A stretch of DNA of 34,672 bases from Massilia sp. CFBP 13721 (GCF_014842025.1 NZ_JACYUY010000016.1:1-34672); one strand, 5' to 3'. Counted from the stretch's first letter, positions 17,356 to 26,456 are shown. Program-made: numbers and translations. Notes: a model not told the origin generated them from the letters alone.

Positions 17356-17625
17356 ATGATTCAACAAGAACTTGAAATTATCAACAAACTGGGCTTGCAC
17401 GCCCGTGCCTCCGCCAAATTCACCCAGCTGGCCGCGAAGTACAAAAGCGAAGTCTGGCTCACCCGCAATGGCCGCCGCATCAACGCCAAGTCGATCATGG
17501 GCGTGATGATGCTGGCCGCCGGCAAGGGCGCCAAAGTCACGCTCGAAGCCGATGGCCCGGACGAGGGCGATGCGCTCGCCGCCCTCGCGGGCCTGGTCAA
17601 CGACAAGTTCGGCGAAGGCGAGTAA
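17356..17625 (+). CDS. ptsH: Phosphocarrier protein HPr
   Basis: An 89-aa HPr with the phosphorylation site His15 in KLGLHARASAKFTQLAAKY and the regulatory Ser46 in NAKSIMGVMMLAAGKG, which in betaproteobacteria can be phosphorylated by HPr kinase. The start at 17356 is preceded by purine-rich AAAACGAGAAC. It passes phosphate from enzyme I, encoded directly downstream, to the EIIA upstream. The enzyme I frame opens at the stop of this gene (TAATG). Confidence 0.96.
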   Translation: MIQQELEIINKLGLHARASAKFTQLAAKYKSEVWLTRNGRRINAKSIMGVMMLAAGKGAKVTLEADGPDEGDALAALAGLVNDKFGEGE

Positions 17626-17660
17626 TGCCGGAATCGGGCCGCTACCGTTCGGGACCCTCG

Positions 17661-19430
17661 ATGGCGTCGTTCACGCTCCATGGCATTCCCGTCTCGCGCG
17701 GGATCGCGATCGGGCGCGCGCACCTGCTCACGCCCGCCGCGCTCGACGTCAAGCACTACCTGGTGCAGGTCGAGCAAATCGAAGCCGAAGTCAAACGCCT
17801 GCAGGATGCGATCGCCGAAGTGCACCGCAACTTGCAGGAACTGTGGACCGACCTGCCCAAGGACGCGCCGACGGAACTGGGCGCGTTCATCGACGTGCAC
17901 GCCCTGATCCTGTCCGACCCGATGATTTCCGAAGCGCCGCTCGACATCATCCGTTCGCGCCACTACAACGCCGAATGGGCGCTGGTGACGCAGATCGACG
18001 AGCTCTCGGCCCAGTTCGACGAGATCGAAGATCCTTACCTGCGCGAGCGCAAGCACGACATCCAGCAGGTGGCCGAACGGGTGCTGAAGGTCCTGATGGG
18101 CACCGCCCTGTCGGTGCCGCCGGTGCTGGCCGGCGACGACGGCTATGCGCCGCAGATGGTGGTCGTCGCCCACGACATCTCGCCGGCCGACATGCTGGCC
18201 TTCCGCGACCGCGGCGGCGAATCGCGCTCGTTTATCGGCTTCGTCACCGACGTCGGCGGCCAGAACTCGCACACGGCGATCGTCGCACGCTCGCTCGACA
18301 TCCCGGCGGCGGTCGGCATGAGCCAGGCCTCGCGCCTGATCGAGCAGGACGACTGGATCATCGTCGACGGCGACGCCGGCGTGGTGATCTGCAATCCGAG
18401 CCCGCTGGTGATGGAGCAGTACCGCGCACGCCAGCTGGCGTTAACCCGCGCCCGCAAGCGCCTGCAGAAGCTGAAGAAGACGCCGGCCGTGACCAGGGAC
18501 GGCACCGCGATCAAGCTGATGGCGAATATCGAGCTGCCCGACGACTGCCCGCATGCGCTCGATGCCGGCGCCACCGGCATCGGCCTGTTCCGCTCCGAAT
18601 TCCTGTTCATGGGCCGCGGTGCGCCCGGCTTGAAAGTGCCGGACGAGGATGAACAGTTCGAGCAGTACCGGCGCGCCGTGGTGGCGATGAAGGGCCGCAC
18701 GGTGACGATCCGCACGCTCGACGTCGGCGCCGACAAGCCGCTCGACCCGACCGAGCACACGGCACTGAATCCCGCGCTGGGCCTGCGCGCGATCCGCTAC
18801 TGCCTGGCCGAACCGCAGCTGTTCCTGACCCAGCTGCGCGCGATCCTGCGCGCGTCCTGCTTCGGCAAGGTGCGCATCCTGATCCCGATGCTGGCGCATG
18901 CCTTCGAGATCGACCAGACCCTGAACATGCTCGAGCAGGCCAAGGCCCAGCTGCGCGAACAGAACATCAAGTTCGACGAAGCGGTGGAAGTGGGCGCCAT
19001 GATCGAGATCCCGGCCGCCGCGCTGGCGCTGCCGATGTTCGTGCGGCGCATGAATTTCCTCTCGATCGGGACGAATGACCTTATCCAATATACGCTGGCG
19101 ATCGACCGCGTCGACTACGAAGTGGCGCACCTGTACGATCCGCTCCATCCGGCGATCCTGCAGCTGATCGGCATGACGATCGCGGCCGGCCAGAAGGCGG
19201 GCATCGACGTCGCCGTCTGCGGCGAGATGGCGGGCGACATCAAGCTGACGCGCCTGCTGCTGGGCATGGGCCTGCGCGAATTCTCGATGCATCCGGCCCA
19301 GCTGCTGGCGGTGAAGCAGGAAATCCTGAATGCGGATTTGGCGCAGATCGCACCGCGCATGCGCCGCATCATGCGCTCGATGGAACCAGGCGAAATCGCC
19401 GAAGCGGTCGAACAACTGCAACTCACCTGA
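17661..19430 (+). CDS. ptsI: Phosphoenolpyruvate-protein phosphotransferase (enzyme I)
   Basis: The 589-aa protein starts the PTS phosphorelay by transferring phosphate from PEP to HPr. The N-terminal HPr-binding domain holds the phosphohistidine in DVGGQNSHTAIVARSLDIPA (His204), followed by the C-terminal PEP-binding TIM barrel with ATGIGLFRSEFLFM, TIRTLDVGADKPL, FLSIGTNDLIQYTLAIDR and VAVCGEMAGD. The ATG at 17661 (MASFTLHGIPVSRGIAIGRA) fits the family start; an in-frame ATG at 17625 overlapping the ptsH stop would add 12 residues and cannot be excluded. The product works with HPr and the EIIA upstream. Confidence 0.95.
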   Translation: MASFTLHGIPVSRGIAIGRAHLLTPAALDVKHYLVQVEQIEAEVKRLQDAIAEVHRNLQELWTDLPKDAPTELGAFIDVHALILSDPMISEAPLDIIRSRHYNAEWALVTQIDELSAQFDEIEDPYLRERKHDIQQVAERVLKVLMGTALSVPPVLAGDDGYAPQMVVVAHDISPADMLAFRDRGGESRSFIGFVTDVGGQNSHTAIVARSLDIPAAVGMSQASRLIEQDDWIIVDGDAGVVICNPSPLVMEQYRARQLALTRARKRLQKLKKTPAVTRDGTAIKLMANIELPDDCPHALDAGATGIGLFRSEFLFMGRGAPGLKVPDEDEQFEQYRRAVVAMKGRTVTIRTLDVGADKPLDPTEHTALNPALGLRAIRYCLAEPQLFLTQLRAILRASCFGKVRILIPMLAHAFEIDQTLNMLEQAKAQLREQNIKFDEAVEVGAMIEIPAAALALPMFVRRMNFLSIGTNDLIQYTLAIDRVDYEVAHLYDPLHPAILQLIGMTIAAGQKAGIDVAVCGEMAGDIKLTRLLLGMGLREFSMHPAQLLAVKQEILNADLAQIAPRMRRIMRSMEPGEIAEAVEQLQLT

Positions 19431-19453
19431 TTCACGTTATTCGTCATACACAA

Positions 19454-19481
19454 GGCGGCCAAGGTGTAGAAGAAGGCCGCC
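19454..19481 (+). other. Hairpin between ptsI and metX
   Basis: Arms GGCGGCC (19454-19460) and GGCCGCC (19475-19481) are perfect reverse complements with a 14-base loop. No T run follows, so it is not a clean intrinsic terminator; it could still be a weak or Rho-assisted stop, or an mRNA-stabilising stem in the 72-bp gap. Confidence 0.45.
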
Positions 19482-19502
19482 GAACACAGTCAAGAAAGTC
19501 TC

Positions 19503-20666
19503 ATGGGATCCATTGGAATTGTTTCACCGTCAGCGATGCATTTCGCCGAGCCGCTGCGCCTGCAAAGCGGCGCCCAGCTCGGCGACTACACGCTGATGTA
19601 TGAAACCTACGGCACACTCAACGCCGCGCGCTCGAACGCGGTGCTGGTCTGCCATGCACTGAACGCTTCGCACCACGTCGCCGGCAGCTACGCCGACGCG
19701 CCGAAAAACCTCGGCTGGTGGGACAACATGGTAGGGCCCGGCAAGCCGCTCGACACCGACCGCTTCTTCGTCATCGGCGTCAATAACCTCGGTTCCTGCT
19801 TCGGCTCGACCGGCCCGATGCACACCAATCCGGCCACCGGCAAGCCGTATGGCGCGGCGTTTCCGCTGCTGACGGTCGAGGACTGGGTCAGTGCCCAGGC
19901 GCGCTTGGCCGACCGCCTCGGCATCGAACAATTCGCCGCCGTCATGGGCGGCTCGCTCGGCGGCATGCAGGCGCTCTCGTGGAGCATCATGTTCCCCGAG
20001 CGCCTGCGCCACTGCATCGTGATCGCCTCGACGCCGAAACTGTCGGCCCAGAACATCGCCTTCAACGACGTCGCACGCCAGGCCATCCTCACCGACCCCG
20101 ACTACCACGGCGGCGACTTTTACGAACACGGCACGGTGCCGAAGAACGGTCTGAAAGTGGCGCGCATGGTCGGCCACATCACGTATTTGTCGAACGACGA
20201 CATGGCCGAGAAGTTCGGACGCAAACTGCGCAACGCGGCAGAGAATAACGACTACAAATTCGACTTCGGCATCGACTTCGAGATCGAATCCTACCTGCGC
20301 TACCAGGGCGATAAATTCTCCGAATACTTCGACGCCAACACCTACCTCCTGATCACCAAGGCGCTCGATTACTTCGATCCGGCGCGCGAACACGGCGGCG
20401 ACCTGACGAAAGCGCTGGCCACCACGCGCGCGCAGTTCCTGATCGCCTCGTTCACGACTGACTGGCGCTTCTCGCCGGAGCGCAGCCGCGAGATCGTCGA
20501 AGCCCTCGTTTCCAACCGGCGCCAGGTGACCTACGCCGAGGTCGACGCGCCGCACGGGCACGACGCCTTCCTGCTGGAAGACGCGCGCTACATGGGTGTA
20601 GTGCGGGCCTATTACGACCGCATCTGGGACGAATCGGCGTTAAAAGCAGCAGGGGAGGCGGCATGA
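19503..20666 (+). CDS. metX: Homoserine O-acyltransferase MetX
   Basis: First committed step of methionine synthesis from homoserine. The 387-aa alpha/beta-hydrolase fold protein shows the oxyanion region [13 protein letters not shown], the nucleophile elbow GGSLGGMQ with Ser151, the Asp of the triad in FTTDWRFSP and the His in [11 protein letters not shown]. Whether it uses acetyl- or succinyl-CoA cannot be told safely; many proteobacterial MetX enzymes annotated as acetyltransferases are in fact succinyltransferases. The ATG at 19503 fits the short N-terminus. It overlaps metW by 4 bp (ATGA), a conserved pair. Confidence 0.95.
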   Translation: MGSIGIVSPSAMHFAEPLRLQSGAQLGDYTLMYETYGTLNAARSNAVLVCHALNASHHVAGSYADAPKNLGWWDNMVGPGKPLDTDRFFVIGVNNLGSCFGSTGPMHTNPATGKPYGAAFPLLTVEDWVSAQARLADRLGIEQFAAVMGGSLGGMQALSWSIMFPERLRHCIVIASTPKLSAQNIAFNDVARQAILTDPDYHGGDFYEHGTVPKNGLKVARMVGHITYLSNDDMAEKFGRKLRNAAENNDYKFDFGIDFEIESYLRYQGDKFSEYFDANTYLLITKALDYFDPAREHGGDLTKALATTRAQFLIASFTTDWRFSPERSREIVEALVSNRRQVTYAEVDAPHGHDAFLLEDARYMGVVRAYYDRIWDESALKAAGEAA

Positions 20667-21277
20667 AATTCGAAGACCTGACCACGCTGCGTCCCGACCT
20701 CGCCTTTATTGCGCACTGGGTCGGCGACGGCGCCCACGTGCTGGACGTCGGCTGCGGCGACGGCGCCATGCTGCGCTACCTGGAAAAGGGCAAGCGCTGC
20801 ACCGGCTACGGCATCGAGATCGCCGACGACAAGGTACTGGAAAGCACCCGCCGCGGCATCAACGTCATCCAGCACGACATGGAAGCGGGCCTCGGCCTCT
20901 TTGGCGACAATTCCTTCGACACGGTGCTGTGCCTGTCCTCGCTGCAGATGATGCAGCACGTCGAGGCGCTGCTGCGCGACATCGTACGCGTGGGCGCGGA
21001 AGCCATCGTCTCGTTCCCGAATTTTGCCTACTGGCCGCACCGGGTGGCGCTCTTGAAAGGCCGGATGCCGGTCTCGCGTTCGCTGCCCTACCAGTGGTAC
21101 GACACACCGAACGTGCGCTGCGCAACCATCTATGATTTCAAGGAGCTGGCGGAAGAGTGCGGGCTCGAAGTGATCGAATATGTGGCGCTGGCGGAGGGCA
21201 AGCCGGTGAGCTTCTTGCCGAATCTGCGCGGGAGCCTGGCGGTGTTCAGGTTGCGCAAGAGGGCGAAGCGCACTTGA
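20663..21277 (+). CDS. metW: Methionine biosynthesis protein MetW
   Basis: The 204-aa MetW is a methyltransferase-fold protein co-occurring with MetX. Motif I is [20 protein letters not shown] near residues 25-44, followed by [40 protein letters not shown] and [20 protein letters not shown], which are typical of the family. It overlaps the end of metX by 4 bp, so translation is coupled. MetW is reported to be needed for MetX activity in some bacteria; its own catalytic role is not settled. Confidence 0.95.
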   Translation: MKFEDLTTLRPDLAFIAHWVGDGAHVLDVGCGDGAMLRYLEKGKRCTGYGIEIADDKVLESTRRGINVIQHDMEAGLGLFGDNSFDTVLCLSSLQMMQHVEALLRDIVRVGAEAIVSFPNFAYWPHRVALLKGRMPVSRSLPYQWYDTPNVRCATIYDFKELAEECGLEVIEYVALAEGKPVSFLPNLRGSLAVFRLRKRAKRT

Positions 21278-21280
21278 CGG

Positions 21281-21362
21281 AATACTCATACGTGCGTTGA
21301 ACGCGTGGGCGGGTTACCGCGGGGCCGCCTAGGCCCACGCGTTCAGCCAGCATTTGAGTATT
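21281..21362. repeat. REP-like hairpin repeat, copy D (large imperfect stem)
   Basis: The inner arms TGAACGCGTGGGC (21298-21310) and GCCCACGCGTTCA (21333-21345) are perfect 13-bp reverse complements. Outer arms AATACTCA (21281-21288) and TGAGTATT (21355-21362) pair too, giving an 82-base structure starting 3 bp after the metW stop. It shares ACGCGTGGGC with the family but lacks the CCACCCTACG end, so it is a divergent member. It may stabilise or end the metXW transcript. Confidence 0.75.
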
Positions 21363-21450
21363 CGCGCCGCCATTCGACGCTTATCGTGCGTACAAAACCG
21401 CCCATTTCTGCGACGATGCTGTTGACAAAACCATCACCCCAGCTACCCAC

Positions 21451-22335
21451 ATGAACAAACTCAAACACCTCGCCGCCGCCATCGCCATGCTGGCCACCCT
21501 CGGCACGGCGCACGCCCAGAAGGAACAAGTCGTCCAGGACGGCATCGCCGTCAAGCCGCTCTCGCGGGTGCGCGTGATCGTGCCGGAAGAGCAGCTCAAC
21601 GAGGCGGCGGCCCAGCAGTACCAGGCGATGATGTCGGAAGCCCAGCAAAAGGGCGCGCTGGTGCCGGCGACCGATCCGCAGGTCAAGCGCCTGCGCAGCG
21701 TCGCCCAGCGCATCATCCCGCACACGCCGCGCTGGAACGCCTCGGCCAAGGGGTGGCAGTGGCAGGTCAACCTGTTCGACCAGCCGCAGGTCAACGCCTT
21801 TTGCATGCCGGGCGGGCGCATCGGCTTCTATACCGGCATCATCAACCAGCTAAAACTCACCGACGACGAGATGGCCGCCATCATGGGCCACGAAATCGCC
21901 CACGCGCTGCGCGAACATGGCCGAGAGCGCGCCGCCAAGTCGGGCATCACCTCGGTGGTCGCGCGTGGCGCCGGCGCCATCGGCGCGGCGATTTTCGGCA
22001 TCGACCCGAGCATCACCAACACCGTCACCGGCATGATCGGCCAGGGCGTGGTGCTGAAATTCTCGCGCGACGAAGAGCGCGAGGCCGACCTGGTCGGTCT
22101 CGACATCGCAGCCCGCGCCGGCTACGACCCGCGCGCCGGCATCGCCCTGTGGCGCAAGATGGCGATGCTGAACAAGGGCGCGCCGCCCGAATTCCTGTCC
22201 ACCCACCCAGGCGGCGAAACCCGGATCAGGGACATGGAAGCGCACATGAACGTGCTGCTGCCGCTGTACGCGCGCAGCAAGGGCACGACGGTAAAGCAGT
22301 TGCCGCCTTACCGTACCAACGTCGCATTGCGCTGA
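21451..22335 (+). CDS. M48 family metallopeptidase (periplasmic)
   Basis: A 294-aa zinc protease. The start MNKLKHLAAAIAMLATLGTA plus HAQ is a signal peptide, with no lipobox Cys, so the protein is likely soluble in the periplasm. The zinc motif HEIAH is at residues 147-151 (MGHEIAHALREHGRE) and the third ligand Glu is in EADLVG near 211. PGGRIGFYTGIIN upstream of the motif is also typical. It resembles BepA/LoiP-type quality-control proteases of the envelope but lacks the TPR domain of BepA. It is followed, with only 2 bp between stop and start, by an RluA-type gene, so the two are co-transcribed. Confidence 0.92.
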   Translation: MNKLKHLAAAIAMLATLGTAHAQKEQVVQDGIAVKPLSRVRVIVPEEQLNEAAAQQYQAMMSEAQQKGALVPATDPQVKRLRSVAQRIIPHTPRWNASAKGWQWQVNLFDQPQVNAFCMPGGRIGFYTGIINQLKLTDDEMAAIMGHEIAHALREHGRERAAKSGITSVVARGAGAIGAAIFGIDPSITNTVTGMIGQGVVLKFSRDEEREADLVGLDIAARAGYDPRAGIALWRKMAMLNKGAPPEFLSTHPGGETRIRDMEAHMNVLLPLYARSKGTTVKQLPPYRTNVALR

Positions 22336-22337
22336 AT

Positions 22338-23258
22338 ATGGGCCGCCAGGCAGAAGCCAACGCCTACGTTCCGCTGCCGGTGCGCGGCGGCGTCGCGCCC
22401 AGCTACCTGTGGCTGACCGAAACGCGCGCCGGCGGCATGCTGCGTTTTCTCGCCGAGCGTTTTCCCGACGTGACGCCGGCATCGTGGGCCGCGCGCCTGG
22501 AACGCGGTGAAGTCGTCGATGCCGCCGGCGCGCCTTTGCAAGCGGACAGCCATGTCCGCCAGGGCATGCGCATCTGGTATTACCGCGAACTCGACGAAGC
22601 GGAAACGCCGATCCCGTTCAGGGAACAGATCCTGTTCCAGGACGCGCACCTGCTGATCGTCGACAAGCCGCATTTCCTGCCGATGATCCCGAGCGGGCGC
22701 TTCCTGCACGAGACGTTGCTGGTGCGGCTAAAGGCGCAGCTGGAACTGCCGCACCTGACCCCGATCCACCGCCTCGACCGCGAAACCGCGGGCGTCGTGA
22801 TCTTCTCGCACAATCTGGAAACGCGCGGCAGCTACCAGTCGATGTTCCAGAAGCGGGTGGTCAACAAAGTGTACGAGGCGCTGGCCGGGCCGATCGCGGG
22901 ACGCGATTTTCCCTTTACCTACCGTAGCCGCATGCAGGACGCGGCGCAGTTTTTCGTGAGCGAAGAAGTGCCGGGCGAGCCGAATTCGGAAACGCTGATC
23001 GAACTGGTCGAGCGCCGCGGCGACGTCGTGCGCTATCGCCTGCATCCGCACACCGGGCGCAAGCACCAGCTGCGCCTGCACCTGTCCTCGCTGGGCGCGC
23101 CGATCCTGAACGACGCGTTTTATCCGGTGGCGCTGCCCTGCAAGGGGGACAATTTCAGCGCACCCTTGCAGCTGCTGGCGCGGTCGATCAGCTTCGACGA
23201 CCCGTTGACGGGCCAGAAGCGCACGTTCGAGAGCGAACGCACGCTGGACTGGCCGTAG
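22338..23258 (+). CDS. RluA-family RNA pseudouridine synthase
   Basis: The 306-aa product isomerises uridine to pseudouridine in rRNA or tRNA; the target is not known. The catalytic motif HRLDRETAG with Asp147 is clear, as are LLIVDKPHFLPMIPSGRFLH and RLHPHTGRKHQLRLHLSSLG. The N-terminal part (about 25-90) looks like a degenerate S4-like region. The ATG at 22338 lies 2 bp after the M48 stop; coupling is likely. The stop codon TAG at 23256-23258 is part of a REP-like repeat (copy E), so the repeat has landed exactly at the end of the gene. Confidence 0.9.
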   Translation: MGRQAEANAYVPLPVRGGVAPSYLWLTETRAGGMLRFLAERFPDVTPASWAARLERGEVVDAAGAPLQADSHVRQGMRIWYYRELDEAETPIPFREQILFQDAHLLIVDKPHFLPMIPSGRFLHETLLVRLKAQLELPHLTPIHRLDRETAGVVIFSHNLETRGSYQSMFQKRVVNKVYEALAGPIAGRDFPFTYRSRMQDAAQFFVSEEVPGEPNSETLIELVERRGDVVRYRLHPHTGRKHQLRLHLSSLGAPILNDAFYPVALPCKGDNFSAPLQLLARSISFDDPLTGQKRTFESERTLDWP

Positions 23259-23281
23259 GGTGGGCGCCCCGTGCCCACGCG
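23254..23281 (-). repeat. REP-like hairpin repeat, copy E (inverted)
   Basis: CGTAGGGTGG at the left and CCACGCG at the right, with stem GTGGGC/GCCCAC; it differs from copy C1 at a single base in the loop. It supplies the rluA-type stop codon and lies in the convergent junction with xth. Confidence 0.85.
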
Positions 23282-23305
23282 GACGTCGGCATACCTGCTA
23301 TGCAA

Positions 23306-24076
23306 TCAGACGTGGTAGTCGATGATCAGCGGGGCGTGGTCCGAGAAACGCTCGTCCTTGTACACCGACACCGTATGCGCCTTGGCTGCGATGCCCGGCG
23401 TCGCCACGTGATAGTCGATGCGCCAGCCGACGTTCTTCGCATACGCCTGGCCGCGGTTGCTCCACCAGGTGTAATCGGCCGCCTCCGGCGCCACGGTGCG
23501 GTGCACGTCGACCAGGCCGAGCTCGTCGAACAGGCGCGTCATCCAGGCGCGTTCTTCCGGCAGGAAGCCCGAGTTCTTCTGGTTGCTCTTCCAGTTTTTC
23601 AGGTCGATCTCCTTGTGGGCGATGTTCCAGTCGCCGCAGATGACCACTTCGCGGCCTTCGGCTTTCAGCTCCTGCAGGTGCGGCAGGAACGCTTCCATGA
23701 AGCGGAACTTGGCCAGCTGGCGCTCGGGCGAGGACGAACCCGACGGCGCGTACAGCGAGATCACGGTCAGGTTGCCGAAATCGCAGCGCGTGTAGCGGCC
23801 CTCGGCGTCGAACTCCTGGCAGCCGAAGCCGATGCGCCTGGTGTCCGGGGCCAGGCGGCTATAGACGCCGGTGCCCGAATAGCCCTTCTTTTCGGCGTAG
23901 TGGAAATGGCCGTGGTAGCCATGCGGACGGAGGAAATCCTCGGTCATGTCGGCTTCCTGGGCTTTCAGTTCCTGCACGCAGATGAAGTCGGCGTCGGCGC
24001 TCGCGAGCCAGTTGAAGAAACCCTTCTTGTGGGCCGAACGGATGCCGTTCAGGTTGGCGGAAATAATTCGTGGCAT
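23306..24076 (-). CDS. xth: Exodeoxyribonuclease III (AP endonuclease)
   Basis: The 256-aa Mg-dependent enzyme incises abasic sites and trims 3' ends in base excision repair. Active-site residues of the Xth/APE1 family are present: Asn8 and Asn10 (SANLNGIRSA), Glu36 (CVQELKAQ), Tyr109 (SLYAPSG), Asp149 and Asn151 (GDWNIAHKEIDLKNW), and Asp246-His247 (FSDHAPL). The start is the ATG at 24076 (MPRIISANLNGIRSAHKKGF); an earlier in-frame start would add an unrelated 34-residue extension. It is divergent from the hybrid kinase with a gap of about 170 bp. Confidence 0.95.
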   Translation of the reverse strand: MPRIISANLNGIRSAHKKGFFNWLASADADFICVQELKAQEADMTEDFLRPHGYHGHFHYAEKKGYSGTGVYSRLAPDTRRIGFGCQEFDAEGRYTRCDFGNLTVISLYAPSGSSSPERQLAKFRFMEAFLPHLQELKAEGREVVICGDWNIAHKEIDLKNWKSNQKNSGFLPEERAWMTRLFDELGLVDVHRTVAPEAADYTWWSNRGQAYAKNVGWRIDYHVATPGIAAKAHTVSVYKDERFSDHAPLIIDYHV

Positions 24077-24245
24077 TGGTAGAGAAATAAGGAAAGGCGA
24101 GAACTGTGACCGGGCCGCAACGCATGCGGGGCCAATAGTGTAACGCGTTTTCCCCGGCCGGGAAATGCACAGCGGCAATCTGCTAGACTGTTGCCTGCGC
24201 GAAGCGTTCTACGCCTTCGCATTCCCGCTTTTACCGGAGGCCGAT

Positions 24246-26396
24246 GTGCTGACCACCCCCGACGCGGCGAACCAAGGCGCCACTGGCGACCACTTCCCGT
24301 CCGTCCGTTTCTACGATAACGATGCCACCTTGCTCGACGAAGCCGCAGACTTTGTCGACGCGGCCTTGCGCGCCGGCGGCACCGGTCTTGTGATCGCCAC
24401 GCCCGAACACGTGCTCCAGCTGCGCCGCCGCCTGGCCGGTTTCGGCAGCGCCGAAGGCAGCGTCTGCTGGTATCCCGGCCGCCTGGTGGTGCTCGATGCC
24501 GAAACCACGCTGGCCGCCTTCATGGTGGATGGGCAGCCCGACCCGCAACGCTTCCGCGCGGCCATCGGCCCGGCCTTGACCGCCGCGATTGCCGCCGGCG
24601 GTCCGGTGCACGCCTTTGCCGAGATGGTGGCGCTGCTGTCCGCGCGCGGCAACTACCGCGGCGCGGTGTGCCTCGAGCAGCTCTGGAGCGCCGTCGGCGA
24701 CGAGTACCGCTTCTCGCTGTTCCACGCCTTGCCGTCGAGCGTGACGGCGTCCGGCGACGCGTTCACCCATCAACCGCTGCGCCGGCAGGACAGCGGCGCG
24801 CCCGCGTCCGTGCACCACGAACAGCGCGCGCTGCAGCTCGAAGCCGAGATCGCACGCCGCAAGGAAGCCGAGCAGACGCTGCGCCGCCGCGAAAAGGAGT
24901 TCGCCGACTTCGTCGAGAACGCCGCCGAAGGCTTGCACCGGGTCGCCGGCGACGGCACTATCCTCTGGGCCAACCGCGCCGAACTGCAGATGCTCGGCTA
25001 CAGCTGGGAAGAATACGTCGGCCTCCACATCGCCGACTTCCACGTCGACGCCGACGTCATCGCCGGCATTCTCACCAAACTCTCGTCCGGCGAGACCCTG
25101 TACGATCAGCCGGCGCGCCTGCGCTGCAAGGATGGCTCGATCCGGCACGTGGTGATCCATTCGAACGGTTATTTCGAGGATGGCCAGCTGCGCTATACGC
25201 GCTGTTTTACGCGCGACGCCACCGAACGGCGCCAGCGCGACGAGGCGCTCGAGCGCCTCGAGCGCGCCCACGCCGAGCGCGAACGCCTGCTCGAGGAACT
25301 GACGGCCGCCAACCGCGCCAAGGACGAGTTCCTGGCCATGCTCGGGCACGAGCTGCGCAATCCGCTGTCGCCCATCGTGACGGCGCTGCAGCTGATGCGC
25401 ATGCGCGGCGAGACGGCGGCCGCGCGCGAACGCGAGATCATCGAGCGCCAGGTCGAGCACCTGGTGCGCCTGGTGGACGACCTGATGGACGTCGCGCGCG
25501 CCACGCGCGGCCAGATCGAACTGAAATCGGAGCGGGCCGACATCGCCCAGCCGCTGGCCAAGGCGGTCGAGATGGCCAGTCCGCTGCTGGCGCAGCGCGG
25601 GCATCGTCTCGTAGTCGAGGTCGAGGCGGGCATGGAGTGGGAGGGCGATCCGATGCGCCTGTCCCAGGTGGTGTCGAACCTGCTCACCAACGCCGCGCGC
25701 TACACGGAAAACGGCGGCACGGTGACCTTGTCGGCGCGCCGCGACGGCGCCGGCTGGCTGCGCATCGGTGTGCTCGATAACGGCATCGGCCTCGCACCCG
25801 AGGTACTGCCCCAGGTGTTCGGCCTGTTCTTCCAGGGCAAACGCAGCGTCGACCGCGTCGAGGGCGGCCTCGGCATCGGCCTGGCGCTGGTGAAGAACAT
25901 CGTCGAGCTGCATGGCGGCAACGTGGAAGCGCACAGCGCGGGTCTCGGCTGCGGCAGCGAATTCGTCGTGCGCCTGCCGGTGCAGGGCGTGGCCCTGGCG
26001 CCGCTGGAACCAGCGGCAGCCATCGCGCCGGCGGCAGCGGGCCAGCGCATCATGATCGTCGACGACAATGCCGACGCCGCCGAGACGCTCGGCATGCTCC
26101 TGTCCGCGCACGGCCATACGGTCGCGGTGTTCAACGAGCCGCTCGCCGCGCTGGCGGCGGCGGCGCAATTGCGGCCGCAGATCGCCGTGCTCGACATCGG
26201 CTTGCCCGGCCTCGACGGTTACGAACTGGCCGCGCGCCTGCGCGCCTTGCTCGGCGCCGATGCCTGCCGCCTGATCGCGCTCACCGGCTACGGCCAGGAT
26301 GGCGACAAGGCGCGTAGCGAGGCGGCCGGTTTCGAGCAGCACCTGGTCAAGCCGATCACGCCCGAACAGGTGGCAAGGCTCGCCAGCAAGCCCTGA
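24246..26396 (+). CDS. Hybrid histidine kinase: MEDS-PAS-HisKA-HATPase-REC
   Basis: A cytosolic sensor kinase (716 aa) with no membrane segment. The GTG at 24246 has GGAGG 5 bp upstream and precedes the first conserved domain. Order: a MEDS-like sensor (about 15-165; VRFYDNDATLLDEAADFVDA, GLVIATPEH), a short coiled coil, a PAS domain (about 220-325; ENAAEGLHRVAGDGTILWAN), HisKA with His368 (MLGHELRNPLSP), an HATPase (N-box NLLTNAARYT, DNGIG, EGGLGIGLALVKNIVELHGG), and a receiver (IVDDNADAAETL, phospho-Asp650, Lys in HLVKPI). MEDS was named from DcmR; its signal here is unknown. No partner regulator is adjacent, so phosphate may go to an unlinked protein. Confidence 0.88.
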   Translation: MLTTPDAANQGATGDHFPSVRFYDNDATLLDEAADFVDAALRAGGTGLVIATPEHVLQLRRRLAGFGSAEGSVCWYPGRLVVLDAETTLAAFMVDGQPDPQRFRAAIGPALTAAIAAGGPVHAFAEMVALLSARGNYRGAVCLEQLWSAVGDEYRFSLFHALPSSVTASGDAFTHQPLRRQDSGAPASVHHEQRALQLEAEIARRKEAEQTLRRREKEFADFVENAAEGLHRVAGDGTILWANRAELQMLGYSWEEYVGLHIADFHVDADVIAGILTKLSSGETLYDQPARLRCKDGSIRHVVIHSNGYFEDGQLRYTRCFTRDATERRQRDEALERLERAHAERERLLEELTAANRAKDEFLAMLGHELRNPLSPIVTALQLMRMRGETAAAREREIIERQVEHLVRLVDDLMDVARATRGQIELKSERADIAQPLAKAVEMASPLLAQRGHRLVVEVEAGMEWEGDPMRLSQVVSNLLTNAARYTENGGTVTLSARRDGAGWLRIGVLDNGIGLAPEVLPQVFGLFFQGKRSVDRVEGGLGIGLALVKNIVELHGGNVEAHSAGLGCGSEFVVRLPVQGVALAPLEPAAAIAPAAAGQRIMIVDDNADAAETLGMLLSAHGHTVAVFNEPLAALAAAAQLRPQIAVLDIGLPGLDGYELAARLRALLGADACRLIALTGYGQDGDKARSEAAGFEQHLVKPITPEQVARLASKP

Positions 26397-26456
26397 ATGC
26401 TACCCAGGTGGGCGGCGCAGATTAAAATACGTGCTTTCGTATACAAGGAGAGCTGC

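Noticed and set aside
19431..19502. SAM riboswitch upstream of metX
   Set aside because: The 72-bp gap has one simple hairpin and no pattern I can match to SAM-I or SAM-II.
21422..21427. TTGACA as a promoter for the M48 gene
   Set aside because: The -10 position would fall on the start codon, with no TATAAT-like hexamer, so it is probably a chance match.
24231..26342. Very long open frame (about 700 codons) antisense to the hybrid kinase
   Set aside because: It is the reverse-strand shadow of a GC-rich gene: low-complexity His/Arg/Ala/Gln text with no motif, while the plus strand has complete kinase and receiver motifs. The same applies to long frames antisense to amtB, gshA, gatA and mreB.
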